A stretch of 64,000 nucleotides of DNA from Listeria booriae (GTDB taxonomy: Bacteria > Bacillota > Bacilli > Lactobacillales > Listeriaceae). A model generated the notes under the pieces. That model made no database searches. It was given only the letters and a program-made list of their open reading frames with translations, and had not been told where the DNA came from. The position numbers and the translations under genes are program-made. Positions within the stretch are counted from its first letter, which is position 1. Each line of letters begins with the position of its first letter. Shown here in pieces: positions 45,099 through 56,317 of this stretch. The stretch covers positions 186,001-250,000 of the forward strand of contig NZ_JNFA01000024.1 of the NCBI RefSeq assembly GCF_000766865.1, written 5' to 3'.

Positions 45099-45761
45099 AT
45101 GGAAAAATTAGAAGGTATTATTTTTGATTTAGACGGTGTCATTACCGATACAGCGGAGTTTCATTACTTGGCGTGGAAGAAGCTCGCGGACAAATTTGGT
45201 ATTGAGATAGATCGGGATTTTAATGAAACGTTAAAAGGAGTGAGCCGCACAGATTCTTTGGAACGCATTTTAGCATATGGTGGCCGTTCTGCGGATTTTG
45301 ATGCCAAAGAAAAAGCAGAGATGGCAGAATGGAAAAATGATGTGTACAAAGAGATGATCGAGGCAATTCAACCAAGCGATATTTTGCCGGGAATTGAATC
45401 GTTTTTGAAAGAATTGAAAGAAGCAGGAATTCGGACAGCGATTGCCTCTGCCTCGAAAAATGCAGAAATGATTTTGTGCTCACTCGGAATTCGCGACCAA
45501 TTTGACTACGTGGTAGATGCTGCGAAAATTACGAAATCCAAACCAGATCCAGAAGTATTTTTGAAGGCGTTAGAATTATTAGGGCTTTCTGCGGAGGTGT
45601 GTATTGGTGTGGAGGACGCGGCGTCAGGAGTGGACGCGATTAAAGATGCAAAGATGCGCGCAGTTGGTATCGGCAGCATTGACATTCTAGGACGGGCAGA
45701 TTTAGTACTAGCCAGTACAGCAGACCTGCAGTTAGAACAACTCCGAAATATCGGTAACTAA
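45099..45761 (+). CDS. pgmB: beta-phosphoglucomutase
   Basis: Converts beta-glucose 1-phosphate, the product of inverting GH65 phosphorylases, to glucose 6-phosphate. The 220-residue HAD protein has 'FDLDGVITDTAEFHYLAWKKLA' (nucleophile Asp, and the His/Trp cap motif typical of beta-PGM), 'LKGVSRTDSLERIL', 'ASASKNA' and 'GVEDAASGVDAIKDA'. I chose the ATG at 45099 with AAGGAG ahead; the frame continues 11 codons upstream into the permease gene. Its place after the transporter ties import, phosphorolysis and glycolysis together. Confidence 0.94.
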   Translation: MEKLEGIIFDLDGVITDTAEFHYLAWKKLADKFGIEIDRDFNETLKGVSRTDSLERILAYGGRSADFDAKEKAEMAEWKNDVYKEMIEAIQPSDILPGIESFLKELKEAGIRTAIASASKNAEMILCSLGIRDQFDYVVDAAKITKSKPDPEVFLKALELLGLSAEVCIGVEDAASGVDAIKDAKMRAVGIGSIDILGRADLVLASTADLQLEQLRNIGN

Positions 45762-45764
45762 AAA

Positions 45765-45798
45765 AATGCGCCTCCACATCACTTGCGGAAGGCGCATT
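45765..45798. terminator. bidirectional intrinsic terminator
   Basis: AATGCGCCT (45765-45773) with AGGCGCATT (45790-45798), between pgmB (+) and def (-). Confidence 0.8.
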
Positions 45799-45804
45799 CT
45801 TCAT

Positions 45805-46356
45805 TTATTCATACACAATCACGTCAGGAGGCAAGTACGACGGATTCTTCTTATTGATATGGTCATAAAACATAACCCCGTTCAAATGGTCAATCTCATG
45901 CTGCACAACAATCGCGGGATAACCCTTCAAACGCAATTTCAACGGCTTGCCGTCAATATCAAAAGCTTCCACCGTCACACGCGCACTACGCACGACATAA
46001 CCCGGAATCTCGCGATCGACCGACAAACATCCTTCGCCGCCGCCAAGACACGCATTTTCCACCGAATGGCTACGAATTTTTGGATTGTATAAAATATGGC
46101 TGTACAGGCGATCGTTATCATCGTGTAAATGAATCGCGATAAAACGCTTCGAAATGCCAATTTGCGGTGCAGCGATACCAACACCACCACGAAGTTCGTG
46201 TTCCTCGGCGATTTCAGGATCTTGACTATTAATTAGAAATTCCAACATTTTTTGACCGGTTTCTTTATCTTCATCCGACAAAGGAAAATCAACAGGTTCT
46301 GCGACAGCGCGCAAAACGGGGTCTCCCTCACGGACAATATCATCCATTGTAAGCAT
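45805..46356 (-). CDS. def: peptide deformylase
   Basis: Removes the N-formyl group from nascent proteins. The 183-residue metalloenzyme has all three motifs: '[10 protein letters not shown]', 'EGCLS' (metal Cys) and 'QHEIDHLNG' (metal His pair and catalytic Glu). The size and the insert between motifs I and II mark the Gram-positive type 2 form. I chose the ATG at 46356 with CAGGAGAG seven bases ahead; the frame extends 26 codons upstream without a good site. Confidence 0.97.
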   Translation of the reverse strand: MLTMDDIVREGDPVLRAVAEPVDFPLSDEDKETGQKMLEFLINSQDPEIAEEHELRGGVGIAAPQIGISKRFIAIHLHDDNDRLYSHILYNPKIRSHSVENACLGGGEGCLSVDREIPGYVVRSARVTVEAFDIDGKPLKLRLKGYPAIVVQHEIDHLNGVMFYDHINKKNPSYLPPDVIVYE

Positions 46357-48205
<1,849 letters not shown>

Positions 48206-48207
48206 TC

Positions 48208-49185
48208 ATGGCGCAAAAAACAATGATTCAAGCGATTACAGATGCGCTTGCAGTAGAACTAAAAAATGACGAGAACGTTTTAGTTTTCGGTGAAGATGTA
48301 GGTAATAACGGTGGGGTTTTCCGTGCTACTGAAGGTCTTCAAGCAGAATTTGGCGAAGATCGTGTATTCGATACACCACTAGCTGAGTCTGGTATCGGTG
48401 GTCTTGCTATCGGTCTTGCACTAGAAGGCTTCCGTCCTGTTCCTGAAATTCAATTCTTCGGTTTTGTATTTGAAGTAATGGATTCCGTTGCTGGTCAAAT
48501 GGCACGTATGCGTTACCGTACTGGTGGCACACGTACTGCTCCAATTACAATTCGCGCACCATTTGGTGGTGGTGTTCATACTCCTGAACTTCACGCAGAT
48601 AACCTAGAAGGCTTAATGGCTCAATCACCAGGTCTTAAAGTAGTTATCCCATCAACACCATACGATGCAAAAGGTCTATTAATTTCCGCGATTCGCGATA
48701 ATGACCCAGTTATCTTTTTAGAGCACATGAAATTATATCGTTCATTCCGTCAAGAAGTTCCAGAAGGCGAATACACAGTTGAAATCGGTAAAGCAGCTGT
48801 TCGTCGTGAAGGTACTGACGTTTCTATCATCACTTACGGAGCAATGGTTCAAGAAGCTGTAAAAGCAGCAGAAGAACTTGAAAAAGAAGGCGTATCTGCA
48901 GAAGTTATCGACCTTCGTACAATCAGCCCGTTGGATGTTGACACAATCGTTGCTTCCGTTAAGAAAACAAACCGTGTTGTCGTAGTACAAGAAGCGCAAA
49001 AACAAGCTGGTATCGCAGCTAACGTTATCGCTGAAATCAACGACCGCGCAATCCTTTCACTAGAAGCACCAGTAATGCGTGTTACAGCACCAGACAGTGT
49101 TTTCCCATTCGCCCAAGCAGAAACAGTTTGGTTACCAAACCATAACGATATCGTTGAGCGTGTGAAAGAAGTATTGGCGTTTTAA
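48208..49185 (+). CDS. pdhB: pyruvate dehydrogenase E1 component, beta subunit
   Basis: Completes the alpha2-beta2 E1 heterotetramer. The 325-residue transketolase-like protein has '[19 protein letters not shown]', '[29 protein letters not shown]' and the C-terminal '[17 protein letters not shown]' domain. AAGGAG precedes the ATG. A 190-bp gap with two stem-loops separates it from pdhC, unlike the tight pdhA-pdhB and pdhC-pdhD junctions. Confidence 0.97.
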   Translation: MAQKTMIQAITDALAVELKNDENVLVFGEDVGNNGGVFRATEGLQAEFGEDRVFDTPLAESGIGGLAIGLALEGFRPVPEIQFFGFVFEVMDSVAGQMARMRYRTGGTRTAPITIRAPFGGGVHTPELHADNLEGLMAQSPGLKVVIPSTPYDAKGLLISAIRDNDPVIFLEHMKLYRSFRQEVPEGEYTVEIGKAAVRREGTDVSIITYGAMVQEAVKAAEELEKEGVSAEVIDLRTISPLDVDTIVASVKKTNRVVVVQEAQKQAGIAANVIAEINDRAILSLEAPVMRVTAPDSVFPFAQAETVWLPNHNDIVERVKEVLAF

Positions 49186-49198
49186 TTAGAAAAGCTGA

Positions 49199-49266
49199 AC
49201 CAGCCGCAATAAAAACCCGTACTTGGTTTTTGTTGCGGGCGTGAAGTTTTCGCGGAGTTGGCTGGT
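49199..49266 (+). promoter_or_regulatory. stem-loop after pdhB
   Basis: CCGCAATAAAAACC (49204-49217) pairs over 14 bp with GGTTTTTGTTGCGG (49225-49238). An outer ACCAGCC/GGCTGGT pair (49199-49205 and 49260-49266) overlaps its base by two nucleotides, so the two helices partly compete. It is not followed by a T run, so it may be an mRNA-stability or processing element. Confidence 0.55.
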
Positions 49267-49293
49267 GAAGCTAGATCCGAAGGCGCTAAACAA

Positions 49294-49348
49294 GACGTTT
49301 CTTGAGTTTGTTACTTTCATTTAGAACAGACTCAAAAACGTCCTTTTA
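49294..49348 (+). terminator. terminator-like hairpin ahead of pdhC
   Basis: GACGTTTCTTGAGTTTGTT (49294-49312) pairs with 49325-49342 apart from one bulge and one mismatch, followed by CTTTTATA. It may attenuate read-through into pdhCD or act as a weak terminator. Confidence 0.5.
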
Positions 49349-49375
49349 TAAAATAAATCAGGAGGCTTTTAAAAA

Positions 49376-51016
49376 ATGGCATATTCATTTAAATTACCTG
49401 ACATTGGTGAAGGTATACATGAAGGAGAAATCGTCAAATGGTTCGTAAAACCAGGCGATAAAATTGAAGAAGACGCGTCCCTTTTTGAAGTTCAAAATGA
49501 CAAATCTGTAGAAGAAATTACTTCTCCTGTAACCGGAACTGTCAAAGAAATTCTAGTAGACGAAGGCGTAGTAGCAACAGTTGGTCAAGTATTGATTACT
49601 TTTGACGGTGTAGAAGGTCACGAAGACGACGCCGAAGAAGCACCAGCACCTGCTGCAAAACAAGAAGAAGCGCCAGCAACCGCATCAGGCGGTAAAGGCA
49701 TTTACGAATTCAAATTACCAGACATCGGCGAAGGCATCCACGAAGGCGAAATTGTGAAATGGTTCGTAAAACCAGGCGACCAAATCGAAGAAGACGCAAC
49801 AATTTTTGAAGTACAAAACGATAAATCTGTAGAAGAAATTACTTCTCCTGTCGCTGGAACGGTTAAAGACATTCTAGTAGGCGAAGGCGTAGTAGCAACA
49901 GTTGGTCAAGTTCTAATCACATTCGAAGGCGACTTTGAAGGCGAAGCGACAACAGCTGATCACTCTTCTACTCCAGAATCTCCAGCAGATTCAGCGAAAG
50001 TAGCAAACAATGACGCTGCTAAAGCTCCAGTATCAGGCGGAAACGGCACACCATCATCACAAAAAGATCCAAACGGTCTTGTGATTGCAATGCCATCCGT
50101 TCGTAAATATGCACGTGAAAAAGGCGTTGACATCCGTCAAGTTGCTGGCTCCGGCAAAAACAACCGTGTACTTAGCGCAGATATCGATGCTTTCCTAAAT
50201 GGCGACGCATCAGCAGTTGCAAGCACTTCAAGCGAAGCGGCTCCAGCAGCGAAAGAAGAAACAAAATCTGCACAACCAGCAGCAAAAGCAGCACCAGTTG
50301 TTAGCGGCGGCACATACCCAGAATCACGCGAGAAATTAACACCAACACGTAAAGCAATCGCAAAAGCAATGGTTAACTCGAAACACACTGCGCCACACGT
50401 AACGCTAATGGACGAAATCGAAGTTTCGGCTTTGATGGTTCACCGTAAACGTTTCAAAGATGTAGCAGCAGAAAAAGGTATCAAACTTACTTTCCTACCT
50501 TACATGGTAAAAGCGCTAGTAAACACATTGCGTGAGTTCCCAGTGTTAAATACAACACTTGACGACGCAACAGACGAACTAGTTTACAAACACTATTTCA
50601 ATATCGGTATTGCAGCAGACACTGATCACGGTCTTTACGTACCAGTTATCAAAGACGCTGACAAGAAATCGATTTTTGCAATCTCAAATGAAATTAATGA
50701 ATTAGCTACAAAAGCACGCGACGGTAAATTGACTGGTGAAGAAATGCGTCACGGTTCTTCTACTATCTCAAACATCGGATCTGCTGGCGGACAATGGTTC
50801 ACACCAGTTATCAACTACCCTGAAGTAGCAATTTTAGGTGTAGGTCGTATCGCTGAAAAAGCAATCGTAAAAGACGGCGAAATCGTAGCAGCACCAGTAC
50901 TTGCATTATCACTAAGCTTCGATCACCGCGTTATCGACGGCGCAACAGCTCAAAAGGCTATGAACAATATCAAGCGGTTATTAAATGACCCAGAACTTTT
51001 ACTAATGGAGGCGTAA
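49376..51016 (+). CDS. pdhC: dihydrolipoamide acetyltransferase (E2) with two lipoyl domains
   Basis: The core of the pyruvate dehydrogenase complex, transferring acetyl from lipoate to CoA. The 546-residue product has lipoyl domains at about residues 1-80 and 112-190, each with a lipoylated Lys in '[13 protein letters not shown]'. Ala/Pro/Glu-rich linkers, a peripheral-subunit-binding domain (about 238-272, '[15 protein letters not shown]') and the catalytic domain with '[10 protein letters not shown]' (active-site His and Asp) follow. The two lipoyl units are close copies at DNA level. AGGAGG lies before the ATG. Confidence 0.97.
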   Translation: MAYSFKLPDIGEGIHEGEIVKWFVKPGDKIEEDASLFEVQNDKSVEEITSPVTGTVKEILVDEGVVATVGQVLITFDGVEGHEDDAEEAPAPAAKQEEAPATASGGKGIYEFKLPDIGEGIHEGEIVKWFVKPGDQIEEDATIFEVQNDKSVEEITSPVAGTVKDILVGEGVVATVGQVLITFEGDFEGEATTADHSSTPESPADSAKVANNDAAKAPVSGGNGTPSSQKDPNGLVIAMPSVRKYAREKGVDIRQVAGSGKNNRVLSADIDAFLNGDASAVASTSSEAAPAAKEETKSAQPAAKAAPVVSGGTYPESREKLTPTRKAIAKAMVNSKHTAPHVTLMDEIEVSALMVHRKRFKDVAAEKGIKLTFLPYMVKALVNTLREFPVLNTTLDDATDELVYKHYFNIGIAADTDHGLYVPVIKDADKKSIFAISNEINELATKARDGKLTGEEMRHGSSTISNIGSAGGQWFTPVINYPEVAILGVGRIAEKAIVKDGEIVAAPVLALSLSFDHRVIDGATAQKAMNNIKRLLNDPELLLMEA

Positions 51017-51020
51017 AAAA

Positions 51021-52424
51021 ATGGTAGTAGGCGATTTTCCAGAAGAAAGAGACACCATCGTCATTGGTGCAGGACCCGGCGGATATGTTGCGGCAATTCG
51101 CGCAGCACAATTAGGACAAAAAGTAACAATTATTGAGAAAGAACATTACGGCGGCGTTTGTTTAAACGTTGGTTGTATCCCTTCTAAAGCCTTGATCACA
51201 GTTGGTCACCGCTTTGCAGAAGCAAAACATTCCGATAACATGGGAATCACAACAGACAACGTAAACCTTGACTTCACAAAAGCACAAGAATGGAAAGGTT
51301 CCGTAGTCAGCAAATTAACAACAGGCGTAAAAGGCTTGCTTAAAAAGAATAAAGTGGAAATGTTAGAAGGAGAAGCTTTCTTCGTTGATGAGCATTCTCT
51401 CCGCGTTATTCACCCTGATTCTGCGCAAACTTATACGTTCAACAACGTAATCATAGCAACTGGTTCACGTCCAATCGAAATCCCAGGCTTCAAGTTTGGC
51501 AAACGCGTGCTTAGCTCAACAGGCGCTCTAGCTCTTACAGAAGTTCCTAAGAAATTGGTTGTTATCGGCGGCGGTTATATCGGTACAGAGCTTGGCGGAG
51601 CGTTCGCTAACCTTGGTACAGAGCTAACAATCCTTGAAGGCGGTCCAGAAATTTTACCAACATACGAAAAAGACATGATTTCGCTTGTAAAACGCAACCT
51701 TAAAGGTAAAGGCGTAGAAATCGTAACAAAAGCTTTGGCTAAATCTGCCGAAGAAACGGAAAACGGCGTAAAAGTAACATACGAAGCTGGCGGCGAAACA
51801 AAATCAATCGAAGCTGACTACGTATTAGTAACTGTAGGCCGTCGTCCAAATACGGATGATATCGGTTTAGAACAACTAGGCGTAAAAGTAAGCGAACGTG
51901 GTTTGATCGAAGTTGACAAACAAGGTCGCACAAATATCTCTAACGTTTACGCTATCGGCGACATCGTTCCTGGTGTTCCACTAGCACACAAAGCAAGCTA
52001 CGAAGCAAAAGTTGCCGCTGAAGCAATCGCTGGCGAAGCATCTGAAAATGACTACACAGCATTACCAGCCGTAGTTTTCAGTGATCCAGAATTAGCAACA
52101 GTTGGTTTAACTGAAAAAGAAGCCAAAGAAAAAGGCTTCGACGTGAAAGCTGCTAAATTCCCATTCGGTGGTAACGGTCGTGCCCTATCACTTGACGCTC
52201 CAGACGGATTTGTACGTCTTGTAACACGCAAAGAAGACGGCTTAGTTCTTGGCGCACAAGTAGCAGGAATGAACGCATCTGATATCATCTCTGAAATCGG
52301 ATTAGCAATCGAAACAGGCGTAACAGCAGAAGATATCGCGCTTACAATTCACGCTCACCCATCATTAGGCGAGTTGACAATGGAAGCAGCAGAACTTGCG
52401 CTAGGACGTCCAATCCACATGTAA
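51021..52424 (+). CDS. pdhD: dihydrolipoamide dehydrogenase (E3)
   Basis: An FAD enzyme that reoxidises the E2 lipoyl groups with NAD+. The 467-residue product has the FAD motif '[19 protein letters not shown]', the redox disulfide '[13 protein letters not shown]', the NAD motif '[19 protein letters not shown]' and the C-terminal catalytic 'HAHPSLGE'. There is no N-terminal lipoyl domain. It starts four bases after pdhC with GGAGG overlapping the pdhC end. Confidence 0.97.
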   Translation: MVVGDFPEERDTIVIGAGPGGYVAAIRAAQLGQKVTIIEKEHYGGVCLNVGCIPSKALITVGHRFAEAKHSDNMGITTDNVNLDFTKAQEWKGSVVSKLTTGVKGLLKKNKVEMLEGEAFFVDEHSLRVIHPDSAQTYTFNNVIIATGSRPIEIPGFKFGKRVLSSTGALALTEVPKKLVVIGGGYIGTELGGAFANLGTELTILEGGPEILPTYEKDMISLVKRNLKGKGVEIVTKALAKSAEETENGVKVTYEAGGETKSIEADYVLVTVGRRPNTDDIGLEQLGVKVSERGLIEVDKQGRTNISNVYAIGDIVPGVPLAHKASYEAKVAAEAIAGEASENDYTALPAVVFSDPELATVGLTEKEAKEKGFDVKAAKFPFGGNGRALSLDAPDGFVRLVTRKEDGLVLGAQVAGMNASDIISEIGLAIETGVTAEDIALTIHAHPSLGELTMEAAELALGRPIHM

Positions 52425-52432
52425 TAATAATG

Positions 52433-52464
52433 ACGCTATTCGGGGCAACTCGGATAGCGTTTTA
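52433..52464 (+). terminator. intrinsic terminator after pdhD
   Basis: ACGCTATTCG (52433-52442) with CGGATAGCGT (52451-52460), one G-U pair, then TTTT. Confidence 0.75.
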
Positions 52465-52543
52465 CCTATGTAAAAAATTATTGTGAAACGACCCACAAAG
52501 TAGTATGATAAACATATAAAAATAAAAGAATCCAGGTGTAAAA

Positions 52544-52864
52544 TTGAAAAAGCAAGTTGAAAAAATAATCTTCGGTATTATTTACGGTTTCTCAGCAATC
52601 TTCTTTCTAGGTTTTATCGTCAACATCGTGCATGGTTTTATTATTCATATGCACGAAACAGATAGCTGGCGCGCAGTCTTGCGTATTTTAGCAAGCCCAG
52701 TCACTGATCCCGCGATTTTCCAAGTACATGTAGGCAATAACATTTGGTCGATGTTTCTAGCAATCATCATCAGTTACGTATTGCCAGCATTTTTCTGCGT
52801 TTCCACGTATTTCTTAAAACAAGATTACCTAGAAACCCACGAAAACAGCAGATTTCTTCATTGA
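52544..52864 (+). CDS. small membrane protein, tandem paralogue 1
   Basis: A 106-residue protein with transmembrane helices at about residues 8-33 and 68-92. Start TTG at 52544 with CCAGGTG ahead. A middle His/Trp motif 'HMHETDSWRAVLRILASPVT' and 'ISYVLPAFFCVSTYFLK' recur in the next gene ('HHLHDTGGWRSVIQILETPIT', 'VSYALPTFFCIATHYIRK'), so the two genes arose by duplication. I do not recognise a named family. The pair may act as a heteromeric membrane component. Confidence 0.75.
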   Translation: MKKQVEKIIFGIIYGFSAIFFLGFIVNIVHGFIIHMHETDSWRAVLRILASPVTDPAIFQVHVGNNIWSMFLAIIISYVLPAFFCVSTYFLKQDYLETHENSRFLH

Positions 52865-52945
52865 AAACAGTTTTTATGTGATTTTACATAACAAAAGGAG
52901 TAGAATGAAGACAGACCACATAAACTAAAGGGATTAGGTGAAATA

Positions 52946-53263
52946 ATGGGGACGTTAAAGCGCGCGTTGTTTTGGATTTTGTATGTCATATCAGGCATTT
53001 GTTTTGTGCTAACGATCGTAGCATTCATTATTGGATTTATGCACCACTTACACGATACAGGCGGGTGGCGCTCGGTCATTCAGATTTTAGAAACACCGAT
53101 TACAGGCTTTATTAAGCTAACACAAGGCTACATTCAAAAATCGGTTATCGAAGTCATTTTACTATGTATCGTAAGCTATGCATTGCCAACATTTTTCTGT
53201 ATCGCAACACACTACATACGGAAAAACAAACGTTTAGCTTTAGAGAACGACGATGAGCATTGA
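52946..53263 (+). CDS. small membrane protein, tandem paralogue 2
   Basis: A 105-residue paralogue of the preceding protein, with helices at about residues 5-30 and 68-90 and an acidic C-terminal tail (ENDDEH). ATG at 52946; the ribosome binding site is weak (TTAGGTG). Conserved positions shared by the two are the His pair, the Trp-Arg and the Leu-Pro-x-Phe-Phe-Cys segment in helix 2. Function unknown. Confidence 0.75.
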   Translation: MGTLKRALFWILYVISGICFVLTIVAFIIGFMHHLHDTGGWRSVIQILETPITGFIKLTQGYIQKSVIEVILLCIVSYALPTFFCIATHYIRKNKRLALENDDEH

Positions 53264-53382
53264 TTCTACGGAGTCAGTGCTTTTTTCTTGCAATCACAAT
53301 ATTTTAAACCATACAAAGTTCGTGCTAAAATAGAAGAAGAACATCCGAAGAAAACGCCATAAAAGCAAAGGGGAGGTTAAAC

Positions 53383-53655
53383 ATGGAATATAGTTACCCG
53401 CTCAATCTCGATTGGTCTACAGAAGAAATAGCGATTGTTATTAACTTTTATCAAGCCGTTGAAAAAGCCTACGAAACAGGAATTGACGCATCGGAAATAA
53501 AAGCAAAATATAGTGATTTTAAGCAAGTCGTACGCTCCATCGGCGAAGAAAAGAGTCTCGGTCGCGAGTTCGAAAAAGCAAGCGGCTATTCTGCGTATCG
53601 CGTCATGCAGCTCGTAAAAGACGCCACGACAAGCAAAATCAAAATGCAACCCTAG
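53383..53655 (+). CDS. UPF0223 family protein
   Basis: A 90-residue soluble helical protein of the UPF0223 (YktA) family: 'YPLNLDWSTEEIAIVINFYQAVEKAYE' and 'FKQVVRSIGEEKSLGREFEKASGYSAYRVMQ' are diagnostic. Function unknown. GGGGAGG lies before the ATG. It is probably co-transcribed with the thioredoxin-like gene 12 bases downstream. Matches the Listeria gene order after pdhABCD. Confidence 0.92.
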   Translation: MEYSYPLNLDWSTEEIAIVINFYQAVEKAYETGIDASEIKAKYSDFKQVVRSIGEEKSLGREFEKASGYSAYRVMQLVKDATTSKIKMQP

Positions 53656-53667
53656 GAGGAATTTTAA

Positions 53668-54201
53668 ATGGATATTAGTGAAATTATTGCAGGAAATGTA
53701 GGAACAGAAGCAGGCATTCATATCGGGAAAAGCGACGCACCCGTGAAAGTATTATCATTTATCAACGTACGTTGCCCATTCTGCCGTGAATGGCACGAGA
53801 AATCCCGTGACGTGCTTAGCCGTTACATCGAATCTGGCCGTATCGAACTAATCGTGAAACCTTTTGATAAGGAAAAAGAATCTTTACAACGCGGCAACGT
53901 TTTCCATCACTATCTAGATTACGCAGCACCAGAAGAAACATTGTCGATTTTAGATGATATTTATGCACGACAAGACCTTTGGGGCTCGCTAACACTAGAA
54001 GAAGTGGCGAACTTCGCAGAGGACGAACTAGGCCTTACAAAACAAGATAACCAAGACCAAGCAGATAAAATCATCGCAGAAGCTAACGCAGCCAACATCC
54101 GCTTAGTACCAACTGTTATCATCGGCGAGCATATTTTCGATGAGCATATCTCACCAGAAGAGTTAGAGCAATTGATTTTAGAAGAAGTAGGGAAAGAATA
54201 A
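53668..54201 (+). CDS. DsbA/thioredoxin-4-type disulfide oxidoreductase-like protein
   Basis: A 177-residue protein with a thioredoxin fold of the DsbA-like kind: active-site 'CPFC' near residue 37 after 'VKVLSFINVR', an inserted helical domain, then the cis-Pro region 'RLVPTVIIGEHIF'. There is no signal peptide, so it should act in the cytoplasm, like other intracellular members in Bacilli that link to redox stress. AGGAGG lies before the ATG. Confidence 0.88.
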   Translation: MDISEIIAGNVGTEAGIHIGKSDAPVKVLSFINVRCPFCREWHEKSRDVLSRYIESGRIELIVKPFDKEKESLQRGNVFHHYLDYAAPEETLSILDDIYARQDLWGSLTLEEVANFAEDELGLTKQDNQDQADKIIAEANAANIRLVPTVIIGEHIFDEHISPEELEQLILEEVGKE

Positions 54202-54204
54202 GAA

Positions 54205-54252
54205 AAATAGCACGTTTAGCTAATTATAAATTTAGCCAGACGTGCTATTTTG
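54205..54252. terminator. bidirectional intrinsic terminator
   Basis: AAATAGCACG (54205-54214) with CGTGCTATTT (54241-54250) and inner TTAGC pairing, between the thioredoxin-like gene and the acyltransferase gene. Confidence 0.85.
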
Positions 54253-54254
54253 TA

Positions 54255-55301
54255 TTATTCTTCAAGTGCGGCCTTATTTCTGTCATGTCGAAACTGAAGA
54301 ATGGTATTTAAAGGATTGGTTATCCAACAAAGCCATTTGCTGATCGCAACTAAAAAACTACAGACAAACAGGGAGATACAAATAACAAAAGTGAGCTTTA
54401 AAAAGATGTTCCATTGGGTTAAATTTGATGTATACATGCGGAGTACAAAGAAAAATAGAGGATGAAATAGAAAAATAACAAGTGAATTATCACCCCATAA
54501 AGTTAGAAGGTTCTCGCTTTGATTGATAAGTGCAAAAAGAATAGCAATCATAATACATGCGATAAGGTATTGCTGGAATTCTATTTCAAAAAAATTGCGC
54601 CAATTTATAGCAAATGCACTCGATTGTAAAAAGCCATAAAAGGCATTTTCAAACTTTAACAAGTTTGTGGATAGCAGCCAGACAATACCGAAAATAAGAA
54701 TCGAGCTTCCTAACAACTTGAATTTGAAAGAATAAAGGATCGTTTTGCACTTATTCATTGTCTTGTAATCGATATAAAAACCTAATAGAAAGAATGGAAA
54801 AAACACGAAAGTTCTTTGAATAGAAAGAAATTGTCCAGAAACCTGAGGATGATTCACTAGAAATCCTGTAGCCCACCAGCGAATCCCGATACTAATAACT
54901 AGAATCCCTGTGATGATAAAAAAGCTCCATAAACGATGTTTCCCAATTTTGTTGAGTGAAATAGCAACTAAATAGAAACAAGCAAGGCTGATTAAATACC
55001 ATAGATGGAAAATAGGTGTTGTAAATCTGAATGTAAAAGCTTCCGAATAATGTGTAAAATAGGTGATAAAAGCATAAAATGATTGAAAAATTATGTATAA
55101 CAACAATAGATTGATTACCTTTTTAAAAGTAACGTTTTTTGCAAAATAACCGTTCAGGAAAATAAATGCAGGCATATGGAATGAATAAATCAGTACGATT
55201 AATGGTTCCATTCCAGCCCTTACAACTAAAAGTAAGTGTCCTAAGACAACTAGAAAAATGAGTATCCCTTTTATATTACTTAATTTCACATCTTTTGTCA
55301 T
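54255..55301 (-). CDS. acyltransferase family 3 membrane protein
   Basis: A 348-residue protein with about ten transmembrane helices and the acyltransferase-3 N-terminal motif 'NIKGILIFLVVLGHLLL' with the catalytic His, then 'SFHMPAFIFLNGYF', as in fucose 4-O-acetylase-like enzymes. Such proteins O-acetylate cell-surface glycans. GGAGGG precedes the ATG. The gene is visibly more AT-rich than its neighbours and sits within otherwise conserved gene order, which suggests acquisition. Substrate unknown. Confidence 0.88.
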   Translation of the reverse strand: MTKDVKLSNIKGILIFLVVLGHLLLVVRAGMEPLIVLIYSFHMPAFIFLNGYFAKNVTFKKVINLLLLYIIFQSFYAFITYFTHYSEAFTFRFTTPIFHLWYLISLACFYLVAISLNKIGKHRLWSFFIITGILVISIGIRWWATGFLVNHPQVSGQFLSIQRTFVFFPFFLLGFYIDYKTMNKCKTILYSFKFKLLGSSILIFGIVWLLSTNLLKFENAFYGFLQSSAFAINWRNFFEIEFQQYLIACIMIAILFALINQSENLLTLWGDNSLVIFLFHPLFFFVLRMYTSNLTQWNIFLKLTFVICISLFVCSFLVAISKWLCWITNPLNTILQFRHDRNKAALEE

Positions 55302-55353
55302 GATATCCCTCCACTAGGATTATATCATAACTGAATAAAAAATAGAGAGATGC

Positions 55354-55394
55354 AAAAAATAAAAAAGGCAACTTAAATATTCCTTGAAGTTGCC
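55354..55394 (-). terminator. intrinsic terminator of the lipoprotein gene
   Basis: GGCAACTT (55367-55374) with AAGTTGCC (55387-55394). On the minus strand it is followed by a long T run. Confidence 0.85.
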
Positions 55395-55405
55395 AATTTT
55401 CTATA

Positions 55406-56236
55406 TCAATCCGTAAAACTCGTCGCAACAGAAATCCCATCCAATGGATCAGCAAACTGCGTCACCATATAAGTGGTCGCGCCGTCTTGCCAGCTAATCC
55501 TATTTCCATCTGCTCTATTTGGCACGGCTTCTAGCTTCACACCACCAACTTGATGCGGTGCAGGAAGCGTCTCTGTTTCTAGTTTAGCGACTACTTTTTT
55601 CGCTAAATCGATCGAATCTTGCTGATTGCCGCTCGTCGTGTTACGCACGCTCAAGCTCCAACGACCTTCTGCCCAACTAAGAAAAGTAGAGCCAGCCCCA
55701 GCGTCTGAATAGCCTGTAATGCCAGACCCTAAGTCCACGCCATTAACGCCTGTGTTCACGTTATCCATGTGGCCTGTCGCATCTGCTGCTTCTTGTTCGG
55801 TCGCATATGTCTTTCCGGAAACAGTTACAAGTGGGGTAGCTTTTTCTGTGTCTTTCAAGTCTGCACTATTTACCGAAATCGGTTGTTTTGTTTCGTAAAA
55901 CACCACTTGATAGTTATCGGAAGTAGATGTTGTTTTAGCGCTTAAATAATCTTTTTTAGAAGACAACGGGATGTTTTTAGGGAGCATAACGATGACGTCA
56001 GTAGTCAATTTTGATTTTACTGTAGCTAAAACATCTTTTTGAGATAGTGTCGTTGTGTCTGAACTGCTTTTCGTGTCTTTTTTCGCTGTGTCATCCATTG
56101 TTTTACCGTAGTTGTTATTATTGCTTCCGTACGAATTTCCACCGCCGCTAGAACTATCTGAGGAGTATGAACCGCCGCAACCTGCAAGCGTCAGTGTGCC
56201 TAAAAGAATTGGAATCATCACCATTTTCTTGTTCAT
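55406..56236 (-). CDS. lipoprotein of unknown function
   Basis: A 276-residue lipoprotein: short signal with lipobox LAGC, then a Ser/Gly/Asn-rich linker (to about residue 60) and a globular domain with 'VIVMLPKNIPL' and a C-terminal 'WAEGRWSLSVRN' segment. I do not recognise a named family; it looks like a secreted binding or wall-associated protein common in Listeria. ATG at 56236 behind GAGGTG; the GTG directly upstream is too close to that site. It follows corA on the same strand, after a weak terminator. Confidence 0.8.
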   Translation of the reverse strand: MNKKMVMIPILLGTLTLAGCGGSYSSDSSSGGGNSYGSNNNNYGKTMDDTAKKDTKSSSDTTTLSQKDVLATVKSKLTTDVIVMLPKNIPLSSKKDYLSAKTTSTSDNYQVVFYETKQPISVNSADLKDTEKATPLVTVSGKTYATEQEAADATGHMDNVNTGVNGVDLGSGITGYSDAGAGSTFLSWAEGRWSLSVRNTTSGNQQDSIDLAKKVVAKLETETLPAPHQVGGVKLEAVPNRADGNRISWQDGATTYMVTQFADPLDGISVATSFTD

Positions 56237-56277
56237 CACATTTCACCTCTTTGGTAGAGTTTTCCCGATTTTCATAT

Positions 56278-56309
56278 AAAAAAACCACCTCCAGCCAAGA
56301 AGGTGATTT
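56278..56309 (-). terminator. weak intrinsic terminator after corA
   Basis: Minus strand CACCT/AGGTG stem (56286-56290 and 56301-56305) followed by a run of seven T. The short stem suggests partial read-through into the lipoprotein gene. Confidence 0.5.
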
Positions 56310-56317
56310 CGTCGTAC

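Noticed and set aside
49376-49940. Repeated ~240-bp segments as a possible mobile repeat
   Set aside because: They encode the two lipoyl domains of PdhC; duplicated lipoyl domains are normal for E2 proteins.
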